Under the pieces are notes generated by a model. It had not been told where the DNA came from, ran no database searches, and saw only the letters and a list, made by a program, of their open reading frames with translations. DNA of 64,000 nucleotides from the NCBI RefSeq assembly GCF_002077695.1, contig NZ_MWUE01000027.1, forward strand, positions 1 through 64,000, in the 5' to 3' direction. The first letter of the stretch is position 1, and the number at the start of each line of letters is the position of its first letter. Below, one piece after another: positions 1 to 8,756 of this stretch. A program made the translations under genes and the position numbers. The stretch comes from Pantoea latae (GTDB lineage: Bacteria > Pseudomonadota > Gammaproteobacteria > Enterobacterales > Enterobacteriaceae).

Positions 1-16
1 AGGGATGCGACAGGCA

Positions 17-48
17 GTTCGGGTAGGCCTGGATGGCCGTACCCGAAC
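17..48. repeat. GC-rich inverted repeat at window edge
   Basis: Nine-base arms GTTCGGGTA (17-25) and TACCCGAAC (40-48) are perfect complements around a 14-base loop that itself contains a GGCC..GGCC pair. It opens a GC-rich block (1 to about 150) that is open in one frame but encodes an arginine/glycine/proline-rich sequence with no family look. I read it as non-coding, probably part of an intergenic repeat family or the remnant of a gene left of the window. Confidence 0.4.
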
Positions 49-149
49 GGTCCGTCCGGCACGACGTTGCAGCCGAAGGCACCGCGAAGCGGCGCGAGGA
101 CGGCCCGGCAGCAGAGGAGGCGCGGTGGCCCGCACCGGAATGCTGACAC

Positions 150-475
150 GCATAACACACAAGCCGCCGTTTTAAGAAAAAGGTGGCCTTTCCTGACAAG
201 CATTACGCCTTAAAAGCGTTTTTTTGCACATCTGACAATGTAGACATAGCAGCCTGTGCAGTAATGCAAGTAAAATCTATGTTTAACCTGTTCCAGTAAA
301 AAAATAGGTATATTGATTTTAACGAGCTTCTCTCGCAGTTTTTTTATTTTTATTTCTATTCATGCGGTTAAATTAATCAGTATCAGATGACCATAACTTT
401 TTGCTGAGGCTGTTTTAGCCCACACCTTTTTATCTTTATAGTCTGTAATCAGGCCGTTAAAAGAGGAAAGAGGAA
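150..475. other. AT-rich spacer upstream of hcp
   Basis: Composition changes sharply from the GC-rich block on the left to AT-rich DNA here. I see no open frame with protein character and no clear terminator. The stretch presumably carries the promoter of the Hcp module, but no confident -35/-10 pair stands out. A strong purine-rich ribosome binding site (AGAGGAAAGAGGAA) ends right at the hcp start codon. Confidence 0.4.
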
Positions 476-961
476 ATGGCTATACCAGTTTATGCATGGC
501 TGTATGATGATGTGGGTAATTTAATAAAAGGTTCTGCTGACGTTTCAGGAAGAGAAAACAGCATAGAGGTCTTGTCTGTAATGAGTCTGACCGAGGTTCC
601 GGTTGATCCATATACAGGGAAAAGTGCGAGTGCGAGGTGCCATCAGCCACTCTACTTTGATAAAGTTACTGATTCATCTACGCCCTGTTTATTAAAAGCG
701 CTGACTAACGGAGAAAAGCTAAAATCCGCTAAGTTTGATTATTACAGAATCAATGATAATGGACAGGAGGAACACTATTTCACCCTGTTTTTAGAAGGTG
801 TTCAGGTCTGCTCTAACGCAACATTAATGTACGATATTAAAAGTCGCTACGGATCAGCGATAGAGCCTGTTGAATCTGTTGCCTTATCCTATGAAAAGTT
901 AACTTCACATTATGTTGACGGGAATATATTGCACGCTGACAGTTGGCGAGTCAGGGCTTAA
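476..961 (+). CDS. hcp: Hcp-family type VI secretion tube protein
   Basis: 161 aa, the normal Hcp length. The N-terminus (MAIPVYAWLYDD..GNLIKGSADVSGRE) and C-terminal part (LSYEKLTSHYVDGNILHADSW) match the enterobacterial Hcp1 pattern: a beta-barrel subunit that forms hexameric rings, stacks into the T6SS inner tube and is itself exported. Start at 476 is set by the purine-rich RBS just upstream. No other T6SS structural gene (tssB/C, vgrG, clpV) is in the window, so this is an orphan hcp. It is followed after 19 bp by an effector-like gene, typical of Hcp-effector-immunity islands. Base composition is visibly AT-richer than the flagellar genes next door, suggesting acquisition by transfer. 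Confidence 0.92.
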   Translation: MAIPVYAWLYDDVGNLIKGSADVSGRENSIEVLSVMSLTEVPVDPYTGKSASARCHQPLYFDKVTDSSTPCLLKALTNGEKLKSAKFDYYRINDNGQEEHYFTLFLEGVQVCSNATLMYDIKSRYGSAIEPVESVALSYEKLTSHYVDGNILHADSWRVRA

Positions 962-980
962 TAAAGGAGATGGAAAAGGT

Positions 981-1340
981 ATGGCATGGATATATAAGCA
1001 GAGCACAGGAGAATTGTTTCATAACGGCGAAATGATTGAACAGGGATACGCGGGAAGGATGACTAACAAAAATAACCCTGATCGCCAGCAGGTCCGCGGA
1101 TTAGGCCCGTTACCCCAGGGGACGTATCATATCGGCGGTTATACGCATTCTAAAGGACCATTAACCATAACGTTAATACAAACATCGGGTGAAAGTTATG
1201 GCCGTAGCGCTTTTCGTATCCATGGAGAGCGCATCGCGCCTCCGGCGGGATGGGCTTCTGAGGGATGCATAATTATGGGTTATCACACTCGCCGTCTCAT
1301 CGCCCTCTCATCGGACAGAACGCTAAAAGTGATAAGATGA
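981..1340 (+). CDS. tlde1: Tlde1-like T6SS effector (L,D-transpeptidase fold, DUF2778)
   Basis: 119 aa from ATG 981, preceded by AAGGAGA and AAAAGG purine runs; an upstream in-frame start at 912 would overlap hcp and is not favoured. The catalytic signature is visible: FRIHGE, then 12 residues after the His the block SEGCIIM, matching the His..S-x-G-C arrangement of L,D-transpeptidase/DUF2778 (Tlde1) proteins. Known Tlde1 effectors act in the periplasm of rival cells, cutting or exchanging D-amino acids on peptidoglycan tetrapeptides. No signal peptide is seen, as expected for T6SS cargo. The small size would suit carriage inside an Hcp ring (inference). Its stop overlaps the start of the next gene (ATGA), so effector and putative immunity protein are translationally coupled. 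Confidence 0.8.
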   Translation: MAWIYKQSTGELFHNGEMIEQGYAGRMTNKNNPDRQQVRGLGPLPQGTYHIGGYTHSKGPLTITLIQTSGESYGRSAFRIHGERIAPPAGWASEGCIIMGYHTRRLIALSSDRTLKVIR

Positions 1341-1906
1341 AAAAACAATCTCTGTTTATCATGACCTCTCTTTTACTTATCTACCCAGCTGCTAATTTTG
1401 CCAATACAAACCGCTGCAGCGCGATGTTAGATGAGAAAATAATTTTGACCAATCAGCACTGTTTTAACACGTTTGTTAGCGGCGTTTCTGAGGGCGATAA
1501 AGTATTTATAGCATTCACGCCTGCGCTATCCGGCAAAATTAATTCGGTTCAAAGCATTGCACTGCGGGACGCGCTGGTCAATGCGCTACTGTCAGCGCCT
1601 GCTGAGACGCTTGAGACGTTAAATAAGATTGATAGCTATATCAGCCAGCAAGACCGGGACAGTGATACTGACAGAATAGGCAGCAACTCGGTCTGCGCGA
1701 CGTTGCCTGACCCCGTTGTTTATAATAAGCCTTCGTTTCTGGAATATGCTGAAAGAGCGAATAAAAGTCTTAAGGCGACAGGGCAACAGGGCGCGCAATG
1801 CCTTTCGCTGGTTAATGGCGTTGTCGACGAGGTGTTAAATGATGAAAAACGCGGTCGTGTAAAATGGGGGCTCAGGTCTTACTCTTTTGATGAAACTTCA
1901 CGATGA
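1337..1906 (+). CDS. predicted periplasmic immunity protein (Tldi1-like role)
   Basis: 189 aa starting at ATG 1337, overlapping the effector stop by 4 bases; a longer frame from 1265 lies inside the effector and is rejected. The N-terminus MKKQSLFIMTSLLLIYPAANFA is a clear Sec signal peptide (basic start, hydrophobic core, A-x-A-like cleavage). Four cysteines in the mature part (NRCSA, NQHCF, NSVCA, GAQCL) could form two disulfides, consistent with a periplasmic location. I do not recognise the fold. The immunity role is inferred from position directly after a peptidoglycan-targeting effector and from periplasmic targeting, where such an immunity protein must act. Confidence 0.68.
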   Translation: MKKQSLFIMTSLLLIYPAANFANTNRCSAMLDEKIILTNQHCFNTFVSGVSEGDKVFIAFTPALSGKINSVQSIALRDALVNALLSAPAETLETLNKIDSYISQQDRDSDTDRIGSNSVCATLPDPVVYNKPSFLEYAERANKSLKATGQQGAQCLSLVNGVVDEVLNDEKRGRVKWGLRSYSFDETSR

Positions 1907-1960
1907 AAGGCCGTGAGGAAGCGCCAACCGGTGATGCAGTATGCTTAATTTCAGAGGGAA

Positions 1961-1985
1961 AAGCCGGATTTGCGCTATCCGGCTT
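1961..1985 (-). terminator. terminator of flgMN
   Basis: Inverted repeat AAGCCGGAT..ATCCGGCTT lies just after the flgN stop. On the minus strand the stem is followed by TTTTCCC, a modest U-tract. It also separates the Hcp module from the flagellar genes. Confidence 0.6.
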
Positions 1986-1991
1986 CGAATG

Positions 1992-2423
1992 TTATGCCTT
2001 CCGGCTGAGCGTCGCCTGGCCTTTGCCCAGCCCGTCCGGGCCGTAAAACGCCTGCGTCTGATGCGGCTTAAGCACGCTCAGCGCCTCTTCGGTAAAGCGG
2101 ATCTGCTGATTGAGCAGCAGACCGTTATGAATATTGGCGTCGTTCAGGCGGCGCGTCATCTGGCCGATACTCTGCCAGCGGCGCGTCATATCACTGTGAC
2201 CCGCATAAGGCGCCTGGGTACCGAGCTGTCGCTCGGTGCTGCGGCGCATCTCGTCCAGATAGCTCAGCGTCGCCAGCAGCGCGCCTTTATCTTCGGTGAT
2301 GCGCTGCAGCAGATTGCTGTTAATCTTGCCGGCGGCCAGTTGATGCTGCTCCTCGTCGAGAACGTTCGACAGCGAGGAGAGCACCTCCTGCATCTTATCT
2401 AATGTGGTCAACAGGTTGCTCAT
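1992..2423 (-). CDS. flgN: FlgN, flagellar type III export chaperone
   Basis: 143 aa, mostly helical, starting MSNLLTTLDKMQEVLSSLSNVL, the FlgN pattern. FlgN is the cytosolic chaperone that keeps the hook-filament junction proteins FlgK and FlgL (encoded at 10929-13546) unfolded and delivers them to the export gate. It sits 5 bp after flgM and shares its promoter. In E. coli murJ follows flgN; here the next thing is the T6SS patch, so this junction differs. Confidence 0.93.
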   Translation of the reverse strand: MSNLLTTLDKMQEVLSSLSNVLDEEQHQLAAGKINSNLLQRITEDKGALLATLSYLDEMRRSTERQLGTQAPYAGHSDMTRRWQSIGQMTRRLNDANIHNGLLLNQQIRFTEEALSVLKPHQTQAFYGPDGLGKGQATLSRKA

Positions 2424-2428
2424 GGGGA

Positions 2429-2731
2429 TTAGTTACCCTCTAAATACGCCTTAGTGTCGGCAATCAGCGCGTCGGCGATCTTGCCGGTATCCATTTTCAG
2501 TTCGCCATTGCGAATGGCGGTTTTCAGTTGTTCAACGCGCGCCACGTTGATGTCCTGGCTGCCCGGCTGGGTCAGCTGCGACTGCGCGTTGCTCAGGCTT
2601 ACCTGGGCCGCTGCGGGCGTGGTTGCCGTGGTGCTCGACGCCTGACGCGTTTTACCGGCGGCGGACTCGTTGCTTTCGCGGGTCTGCACGGTAGCGACGG
2701 GCTTCAGGGGTTGCGTTCTGTCGATGCTCAT
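2429..2731 (-). CDS. flgM: FlgM, anti-sigma-28 factor
   Basis: 100 aa. The N-terminus [16 protein letters not shown] and C-terminal region ([25 protein letters not shown]) match FlgM. The disordered N-half serves export, and the C-half binds and inhibits FliA (sigma-28) until the hook-basal body is finished and FlgM is secreted. The middle is an alanine/serine/threonine-rich linker. A sigma-28 promoter directly upstream gives the expected feedback; read-through from flgA is also possible. Confidence 0.95.
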   Translation of the reverse strand: MSIDRTQPLKPVATVQTRESNESAAGKTRQASSTTATTPAAAQVSLSNAQSQLTQPGSQDINVARVEQLKTAIRNGELKMDTGKIADALIADTKAYLEGN

Positions 2732-2802
2732 ATTCGGGCTCCTGTACGGTCAGGGGAAACTGCCACCTGAATCAGAATAGCGTAATCGCTTAGTTGATTT
2801 CT

Positions 2803-2829
2803 CTATCGGCCGAACAACAGCGTTCTTTA
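2803..2829 (-). promoter_or_regulatory. sigma-28 (FliA) promoter of flgMN
   Basis: On the minus strand the sequence reads TAAAGAAC, 11 bases, GCCGATAG, against the FliA consensus TAAAGTTT-N11-GCCGATAA. It lies about 75 bp upstream of the flgM start, between flgA and flgM, as in other enterics. Confidence 0.85.
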
Positions 2830-2834
2830 GCGCC

Positions 2835-3491
2835 TTATAGCGATATCAGAATATTCCCATCCGCATCGACTTTTCCGCTCACCACCTGACCGTTGCCCAT
2901 ACGCACACGCACCGACTGCGCCAGGATGGCGTTGTTTAATGCCTTGCCTTCGCCGCTGGCGTTAAAGCCCTCGCCGCTGGCGATCACCATCACGCTCTGA
3001 CCCGCCTTCACGCGCCACGGCTGGCGCATCATCGACAGCGTTACCGGCTGGCCCGGCGCGATATCGCGCAGTACCACGGCGTCCGCTACCGACGACGCGT
3101 CAAACAGCGCGCGGGCGGGCAGAGTGTCGAGACGGCCGCTCTGCAGACGAAAATCGTCGGCGCTGACGGTCGAGCCGCGCGCCAGCAGACGTGTCGCCAC
3201 CAGATACTGGCCGGTCACCTGCACCTGCACCTGCAGAAAGCGTCGCGTATCGCCGCAGGTGGCGGCCACGCTCATCGCGCCCCACAGGCGGCTGTTGCCG
3301 GGCAGCGAAAACTGCGGCGCGTCGCAGGCCGGCCACTGCGCCTGCGGCGTTTTAATCTCAACCGTCATGCCCGCTGCATGCTGCGCGTCGCGGGCCTGAA
3401 AAAAGCCCGTCAGCTGGGCGGAAAGGTCGGCGGCGGCGGGCAGGGCGACCAGCGCCAGCAGGCCGGCCAACAGGGCGGTAATGTTACGCAT
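2835..3491 (-). CDS. flgA: FlgA, P-ring assembly chaperone
   Basis: 218 aa from ATG 3491, with AAGGAG seven bases upstream; an in-frame TTG one codon earlier is not needed. A Sec signal peptide ([21 protein letters not shown]) precedes a mature protein with the FlgA/SAF-type C-terminal domain ([37 protein letters not shown]). FlgA acts in the periplasm to assemble FlgI into the P ring around the rod. It is divergent from flgB, the usual arrangement, so the 3492-3645 gap should hold back-to-back FlhDC-dependent class 2 promoters; I cannot delimit these. Confidence 0.95.
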   Translation of the reverse strand: MRNITALLAGLLALVALPAAADLSAQLTGFFQARDAQHAAGMTVEIKTPQAQWPACDAPQFSLPGNSRLWGAMSVAATCGDTRRFLQVQVQVTGQYLVATRLLARGSTVSADDFRLQSGRLDTLPARALFDASSVADAVVLRDIAPGQPVTLSMMRQPWRVKAGQSVMVIASGEGFNASGEGKALNNAILAQSVRVRMGNGQVVSGKVDADGNILISL

Positions 3492-3645
3492 CAAAAGACT
3501 CCTTGCTGCTAATGGCGACGAGTCTACTCGCGCCGCGACAAAATCAAGACCAAAAATAGGCGCCTTTTTTGACGTTATTCAGACGATAGCCCTTGCTTTT
3601 TCCCACTTAAGCTGTCCGCTCGAAATTCTCATTCGCGGAGGAAGC

Positions 3646-4059
3646 ATGCTCGACAAACTGGATGCTGCGCTGCAGTTCGGCACCGAAGCTCTCAACCTGC
3701 GTGCGCAACGGCAGGAGATTCTGGCGTCTAACATTGCCAACGCCGATACCCCAGGCTATCAGGCGCGGGATATCGACTTTGCCAGCGAGCTGAGTCGGGT
3801 CATGAAGAACGGCCGCGCCGAAGGCAGTGGCATGGCGCTGAAAGTCACCTCGCCGCGCCATATCGAGGCGCAGGTCAATTCGGCGGCGTCAGCGGATCTG
3901 CTCTATCGCATTCCCGATCAGCCTGCCGCCGACGGCAACACCGTCGACATGGATCGCGAACGTACCCAGTTCGCGGACAACAGTCTGAAGTATCAGACCG
4001 ATCTCACCCTCATCAGCAGCCAGATCAAGGGCATGATGAGCGTGTTACAAGGGCAATAA
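3646..4059 (+). CDS. flgB: FlgB, proximal rod protein
   Basis: 137 aa from ATG 3646, preceded by CGGAGGAAGC; an upstream in-frame start at 3481 is rejected because it would overlap flgA and extend far beyond family length. The rod motif [19 protein letters not shown] lies near residue 30. FlgB forms part of the proximal rod of the basal body and is exported through the flagellar type III system without a cleaved signal. First gene of the flgB-flgL run. Confidence 0.96.
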   Translation: MLDKLDAALQFGTEALNLRAQRQEILASNIANADTPGYQARDIDFASELSRVMKNGRAEGSGMALKVTSPRHIEAQVNSAASADLLYRIPDQPAADGNTVDMDRERTQFADNSLKYQTDLTLISSQIKGMMSVLQGQ

Positions 4060-4061
4060 TC

Positions 4062-4466
4062 ATGGCATTGCTGAATATTTTTGACATTGCCGGCTCAGCG
4101 ATGACCGCGCAATCCCAGCGACTCAACGTCAGCGCCAGCAACCTGGCCAACGCCGACAGCGTCACCGGCCCGGACGGCAAGCCCTACGTGGCGAAGCAGG
4201 TGGTCTTCCAGACCGATGCGGCGCCCGGCGCGGCGACCGGCGGCGTGAAAGTGGCGCAGGTGCTGGACGATCCCTCTCCGGCGAAGCTGGTCTACGACCC
4301 AGGCAACCCGCTGGCGGATGACAAGGGCTACGTGAAGATGCCGAATGTCGACGTGGTGGCGGAGAGCGTCAACACCATGTCGGCGTCGCGCAGCTATCAG
4401 GCCAACGTCGAGGTGTTGAACACCGTGAAATCAATGATGATGAAAACCCTGACGATGGGTTCTTAA
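4062..4466 (+). CDS. flgC: FlgC, proximal rod protein
   Basis: 134 aa. The N-terminal rod/hook motif [16 protein letters not shown] and the C-terminal [24 protein letters not shown] are those of FlgC. It assembles into the rod between the MS ring and the distal rod. The start lies two bases after the flgB stop, indicating translational coupling. Confidence 0.96.
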   Translation: MALLNIFDIAGSAMTAQSQRLNVSASNLANADSVTGPDGKPYVAKQVVFQTDAAPGAATGGVKVAQVLDDPSPAKLVYDPGNPLADDKGYVKMPNVDVVAESVNTMSASRSYQANVEVLNTVKSMMMKTLTMGS

Positions 4467-4478
4467 CGGAGAAACGAC

Positions 4479-5150
4479 ATGGGCATTGCGGTAGGCGTCA
4501 ATGAGAATCTGGACCCCACGGTCCTCAGCTCATCCAACAGCAGCACCAGCAACACGGCGCAGGATCTGCAAAATCAGTTCCTGACCATGCTGGTGACGCA
4601 GTTACAGAACCAGGATCCCACCAATCCGATGGACAACAGCCAGCTCACCACCCAGCTGGCGCAGATCAACACCCTGAGCGGCATTGAAAAACTCAATACC
4701 ACGCTGGGATCGATCTCCGGCCAGATCAGCACCAGCCAGTCGCTGCAGAGTTCGACGCTGATCGGCCACGGCGTGATGGTGGACGGATCGCAGGTGCTGG
4801 TCGGCAGCGGCACCACCACGCCGTTTGGCGTCGAGCTGACCACCGCCTCGACCGCCACCACCGCCACCATTAAAGATTCAAGCGGCAACGTGGTGCGCAC
4901 CATCGATCTGGGCGCGCTCTCTTCCGGCGTGCACACCTTCTCGTGGGACGGCACCCTGGCGGACAGCTCCACCGCGCCGGACGGCAAATATACGGTTTCA
5001 ATCGCCGCCAGCAATGGCAGCACGCAGCTGGTCGCTCAGCCGCTCAACTACGCCTACGTTAACGGCGTGTCGACGGCAGACAGCACCACCAAACTGGATC
5101 TCGGCACCATGGGCTCCGCAACCCTTGATGAAGTACGTCAGATTCTCTGA
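4479..5150 (+). CDS. flgD: FlgD, hook-capping scaffold protein
   Basis: 223 aa. The conserved N-terminal block QNQFLTMLVTQLQNQDPTNPMDN (residues about 30-55) is the FlgD signature, followed by FlgD Ig-like and Tudor-like regions (HTFSWDGTLADSSTAPDGKY). FlgD caps the growing hook and is later replaced by FlgK. It lies 12 bp after flgC in the same operon. Length is close to the E. coli protein. Confidence 0.96.
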   Translation: MGIAVGVNENLDPTVLSSSNSSTSNTAQDLQNQFLTMLVTQLQNQDPTNPMDNSQLTTQLAQINTLSGIEKLNTTLGSISGQISTSQSLQSSTLIGHGVMVDGSQVLVGSGTTTPFGVELTTASTATTATIKDSSGNVVRTIDLGALSSGVHTFSWDGTLADSSTAPDGKYTVSIAASNGSTQLVAQPLNYAYVNGVSTADSTTKLDLGTMGSATLDEVRQIL

Positions 5151-5176
5151 TTCATCTCTAAACAGGAGAAATACAC

Positions 5177-6394
5177 ATGTCATTTTCCCAAGCGGTGAGC
5201 GGCCTGGGCGCTGCCTCCAGCAACCTGGACGTTATCGGCAACAACATCGCCAACTCCGCGACCGCGGGCTTTAAGTCCAGCACCATCGCCTTCGCCGATA
5301 TGTTCGCCGGCTCCAACGTCGGCCTCGGCACCAAAGTGGCGGCGGTGATCCAGAACTTTAACGATGGCTCGACCACCACCACCAGCCGTGGCCTGGACGT
5401 CGCGCTGAGCGGCAACGGCTTCTTCCGCATGACCGACACCAGCGGCGCGGTCTACTACTCGCGCAACGGCCAGTTCACGCTGGATGAGAACCGCAACCTG
5501 GTGAACACCCAGGGGCTGACCGTGACCGGCTATCCGGTGAGCGGCACGCCGCCGACCGTGCAGACCGGCGCCAACCCGGTGGCGCTGAGCATTCCGACCA
5601 CGCAGATGGCGGCGCGCGCCACCACCACCGCGACCCAGGTGGCGAACCTGAACTCCACCAGCACCATTCCGAGCGTGACTACCTTCAGCGCCAGCGACGT
5701 CGACAGCTACAACGCCAAAAGCACCATGACGGTCTATGACTCACAGGGTAACGACCACACTCTGGACATGTACTACGTCAAAACCGCCGACAACAACTGG
5801 ACGGTGCATGCGATGGACTCTACCACCGGCACCAGCGCGGGCGACTTTACCCTGACGTTTGACGCTAACGGCGGCCTGACCGGCATCAACGGCGGCACCG
5901 GCAACACGGTCAACCTGACCATCGACGGCTCCAACGGCGCGGCGGGCAACCAGAGCATCTCTCTGAGCATGCTCGGCAGCCTGCAGCAGAACACCGGCAC
6001 CACCACCTTCGGCAACCCGACGCAGGATGGCTACGCGCCAGGTGACCTGACCAGCTACGCCATTAACGATGACGGCACCATTACCGGCAGCTACTCCAAC
6101 CAGAAAACCCAGCTGCTGGGTCAGATCGTGCTGGCGAGCTTCTCTAACCCGGAAGGGCTGCAGTCGCAGGGCGACAACGTCTGGGCCGCTACCAGCTCCT
6201 CGGGTCAGGCAGCGATCGGTCTGGCAAACACCGGCACCTACGGCTCGCTGACCTCTGGCGCGCTGGAAGCGTCGAACGTCGATATGAGCAAAGAGCTGGT
6301 CAACATGATCGTGGCGCAGCGCAACTATCAGGCGAACGCCCAGACCATCAAAACTCAGGACCAGATCCTCAACACCCTGGTCAACTTGCGTTAA
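5177..6394 (+). CDS. flgE: FlgE, hook protein
   Basis: 405 aa. N-terminal MSFSQAVSGLGAASSNLDVIGNNIANSATAGFKSS and the C-terminal heptad region (VDMSKELVNMIVAQRNYQANAQ) form the D0/D1 coiled-coil core of hook proteins; the middle threonine/glycine-rich part is the surface domain. FlgE polymerises into the universal-joint hook. AGGAGAA precedes the ATG. Confidence 0.97.
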   Translation: MSFSQAVSGLGAASSNLDVIGNNIANSATAGFKSSTIAFADMFAGSNVGLGTKVAAVIQNFNDGSTTTTSRGLDVALSGNGFFRMTDTSGAVYYSRNGQFTLDENRNLVNTQGLTVTGYPVSGTPPTVQTGANPVALSIPTTQMAARATTTATQVANLNSTSTIPSVTTFSASDVDSYNAKSTMTVYDSQGNDHTLDMYYVKTADNNWTVHAMDSTTGTSAGDFTLTFDANGGLTGINGGTGNTVNLTIDGSNGAAGNQSISLSMLGSLQQNTGTTTFGNPTQDGYAPGDLTSYAINDDGTITGSYSNQKTQLLGQIVLASFSNPEGLQSQGDNVWAATSSSGQAAIGLANTGTYGSLTSGALEASNVDMSKELVNMIVAQRNYQANAQTIKTQDQILNTLVNLR

Positions 6395-6414
6395 TTCACT
6401 AACGGGATTGCTTT

Positions 6415-7173
6415 ATGGATCACGCGATATATACCGCGATGGGCGCGGCCAGCCAGACGCTGGATCAGCAGGCCGTCACGGCCAGCAACCTCGCCAACGC
6501 CTCGACGCCGGGCTTTCGCGCGCAGCTCAACGCGCTGCGTGCGGTGCCGGTCAGCGGCTGGTCGCTGCCGACGCGCACGCTGGTGGCCGCCTCGACGCCC
6601 GGCGCCGATATGAGCCAGGGCGCGATGGACAATACCGGACGCACGCTGGACGTGGCGATGGGCGAGGATGGCTGGCTGGCGGTGCGCACCGCCGACGGCA
6701 GCGAGGCCTATACCCGCAACGGCAACATGCAGATCAGCTCGACCGGCATTCTGACCGTCCAGGGCAATCCCGTCATGGGCGACGGCGGTCCGATTGCGGT
6801 GCCGCAGGGCGCCGAGCTGACCATCGCAACGGACGGCACCATCACCTCGCGCAATGCGGGCGATGCGCCTAACGCCACGGTGCAGATCGGCAAGCTGAAG
6901 CTGGTGAAAGCCACCGGCAAAGAGATGCAGCGCGGCGACGACGGCATGTTCCGTCCGACCCAGCAGGCGCAGGCGACGCGCGGCGCGGCGCTGGCGGCAG
7001 ACGCCACGGTGCAGGTAATGCCGGGCGTGCTGGAGGGCAGCAACGTCAAGCCGGTCGAAACCATGGTCGATATGATCGCCAACGCCCGACGTTTCGAGAT
7101 GCAGATGAAAGTCATCACCAACGTCGACGAAAACGAACAAAAAGCCAATCAGCTGCTGAACATGAGCAGCTAA
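6415..7173 (+). CDS. flgF: FlgF, proximal rod protein
   Basis: 252 aa. MDHAIYTAMGAASQTLDQQAVTASNLANASTPGFRAQ at the N-terminus and a C-terminal ETMVDMIANARRFEMQMKV are typical of FlgF. It is a rod component between FlgB/FlgC and FlgG. It lies 20 bp after flgE and 15 bp before flgG. Confidence 0.96.
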   Translation: MDHAIYTAMGAASQTLDQQAVTASNLANASTPGFRAQLNALRAVPVSGWSLPTRTLVAASTPGADMSQGAMDNTGRTLDVAMGEDGWLAVRTADGSEAYTRNGNMQISSTGILTVQGNPVMGDGGPIAVPQGAELTIATDGTITSRNAGDAPNATVQIGKLKLVKATGKEMQRGDDGMFRPTQQAQATRGAALAADATVQVMPGVLEGSNVKPVETMVDMIANARRFEMQMKVITNVDENEQKANQLLNMSS

Positions 7174-7188
7174 GGCAGAGGAAAACAG

Positions 7189-7971
7189 ATGATTCGTTCC
7201 TTATGGATCGCCAAAACCGGTCTTGACGCCCAGCAAACCAATATGGACGTTATCTCCAACAACCTGGCGAACGTTAGCACCAACGGCTTTAAACGTTCGC
7301 GTGCGGTGTTTGAAGATCTGATGTACCAGACCCTGCGTCAGCCGGGCACGCAGTCGTCTGAACAGACCACGCTGCCGTCGGGCCTGCAGATCGGCACCGG
7401 CGTGCGTCCGGTCACCACCGAGCGTCTGCACACGCAGGGCAACCTGTCGCAGACCAGCAACTCGAAAGACGTGGCGATCAACGGCCAGGGCTACTTTGAA
7501 GTGCAGCTGCCGGACGGCACCTCCGCCTATACGCGTGACGGCTCCTTCCAGGTGGATCAGAACGGTCAGCTGGTTAACAACGCCGGCTATCCGGTGCAGC
7601 CAGGCATTACCATTCCGGCCAACGCCACCAGCATCACCATCTCGCGCGACGGCGTGGTGAGCGTGACGCAGCAGGGCCAGACCAACCCGGCGCAGGTGGG
7701 GCAGCTGACCATCAGCACCTTTATCAACGACGCCGGTCTCGACAGCATGGGCGAAAACCTTTACCAGGAAACCCAGGCGTCGGGCGCGCCGACCCAGAGC
7801 ACCCCAGGCCAGAACGGCGCGGGCCTGCTCTATCAGGGCTATGTGGAAACCTCTAACGTCAACGTGGCGGAAGAGCTGGTCACCATGATCCAGACGCAGC
7901 GCGCCTATGAAATCAACAGCAAGGCGATCAGCACCTCCGATCAAATGCTGCAGAAGTTAACCCAGATCTAA
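7189..7971 (+). CDS. flgG: FlgG, distal rod protein
   Basis: 260 aa, the standard FlgG length. It starts [39 protein letters not shown] and ends with the [20 protein letters not shown] helix, both diagnostic. FlgG forms the distal rod that crosses the P and L rings. AGAGGAAAACAG supplies the RBS. Confidence 0.97.
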   Translation: MIRSLWIAKTGLDAQQTNMDVISNNLANVSTNGFKRSRAVFEDLMYQTLRQPGTQSSEQTTLPSGLQIGTGVRPVTTERLHTQGNLSQTSNSKDVAINGQGYFEVQLPDGTSAYTRDGSFQVDQNGQLVNNAGYPVQPGITIPANATSITISRDGVVSVTQQGQTNPAQVGQLTISTFINDAGLDSMGENLYQETQASGAPTQSTPGQNGAGLLYQGYVETSNVNVAEELVTMIQTQRAYEINSKAISTSDQMLQKLTQI

Positions 7972-8035
7972 TTTCCGGTTATCAGGGCCAGCGCTGGCTG
8001 GCCTGAAGTCAACACATCTATAAGGTCGTGACTCC

Positions 8036-8746
8036 GTGGCGAAGCAACTGAATATAAAGCCTGGACATTGGTTGGCGGCGACACTGCTGCTGACCCTTAA
8101 CGGTTGTGCGTTAGTGCCGCGCACGCCGCTGGTGGAGGGCGCAACGACGGCACAGCCGCTGCCTTCCGCGCCGCCGGTGGTCAACGGCTCCATTTTCCAG
8201 GGCGTCGCGCCGCTCAACTACGGCTATCAGCCGCTGTTTGAGGATCGTCGCCCGCGCAATATCGGCGATACGCTCACCATTACGCTGCAGGAGAACGTCA
8301 GCGCCAGCAAAAGCTCCTCGGCCAACGCCACGCGCGACGGCAGCGCCAGCTTCGGCCTCGACGCCATTCCTACCGGCCTGAACGGCCTGGTCGGCAGCGA
8401 CGGCGCGAAAGCCAACCTCGGCGCCAACGGCAAAAACGATTTCGCCGGCAAAGGCGGCGCCACCGCCAACAACACCTTTACCGGCACCATTACCGTGACC
8501 GTGAATCAGGTGCTGTCCAACGGCAACCTGCGCGTGGTCGGCGAGAAGCAGATCGAGATCAACCAGGGCACGGAGTTTATTCGCTTCTCCGGCGTGGTGA
8601 ACCCGCGCACCATCAGCGCCAGCAATGCGGTGCTGTCGACCGCGGTAGCCGATGCCCGTATCGAATACGTCGGCAACGGCTATATCAACGAAGCGCAGAC
8701 CATGGGCTGGTTCCAGCGTTTCTTCCTGAACGTTGCGCCGATGTAA
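8036..8746 (+). CDS. flgH: FlgH, L-ring lipoprotein
   Basis: 236 aa with a GTG start at 8036 (an AAGG RBS lies 10 bases upstream; no ATG gives the right frame). The signal peptide ends in a lipobox, [10 protein letters not shown], so the mature protein is lipid-anchored at a Cys near residue 25. Conserved blocks [20 protein letters not shown] and [17 protein letters not shown] identify FlgH, the outer-membrane L ring. A 64-bp gap after flgG is the largest within the flgB-flgJ run. Confidence 0.96.
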   Translation: MAKQLNIKPGHWLAATLLLTLNGCALVPRTPLVEGATTAQPLPSAPPVVNGSIFQGVAPLNYGYQPLFEDRRPRNIGDTLTITLQENVSASKSSSANATRDGSASFGLDAIPTGLNGLVGSDGAKANLGANGKNDFAGKGGATANNTFTGTITVTVNQVLSNGNLRVVGEKQIEINQGTEFIRFSGVVNPRTISASNAVLSTAVADARIEYVGNGYINEAQTMGWFQRFFLNVAPM

Positions 8747-8756
8747 TGAGGTCATG

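Noticed and set aside
1..213. Open frame running in from the left edge
   Set aside because: No start, low-complexity Arg/Gly/Pro product and palindromic DNA; more likely a non-coding repeat than the end of a gene.
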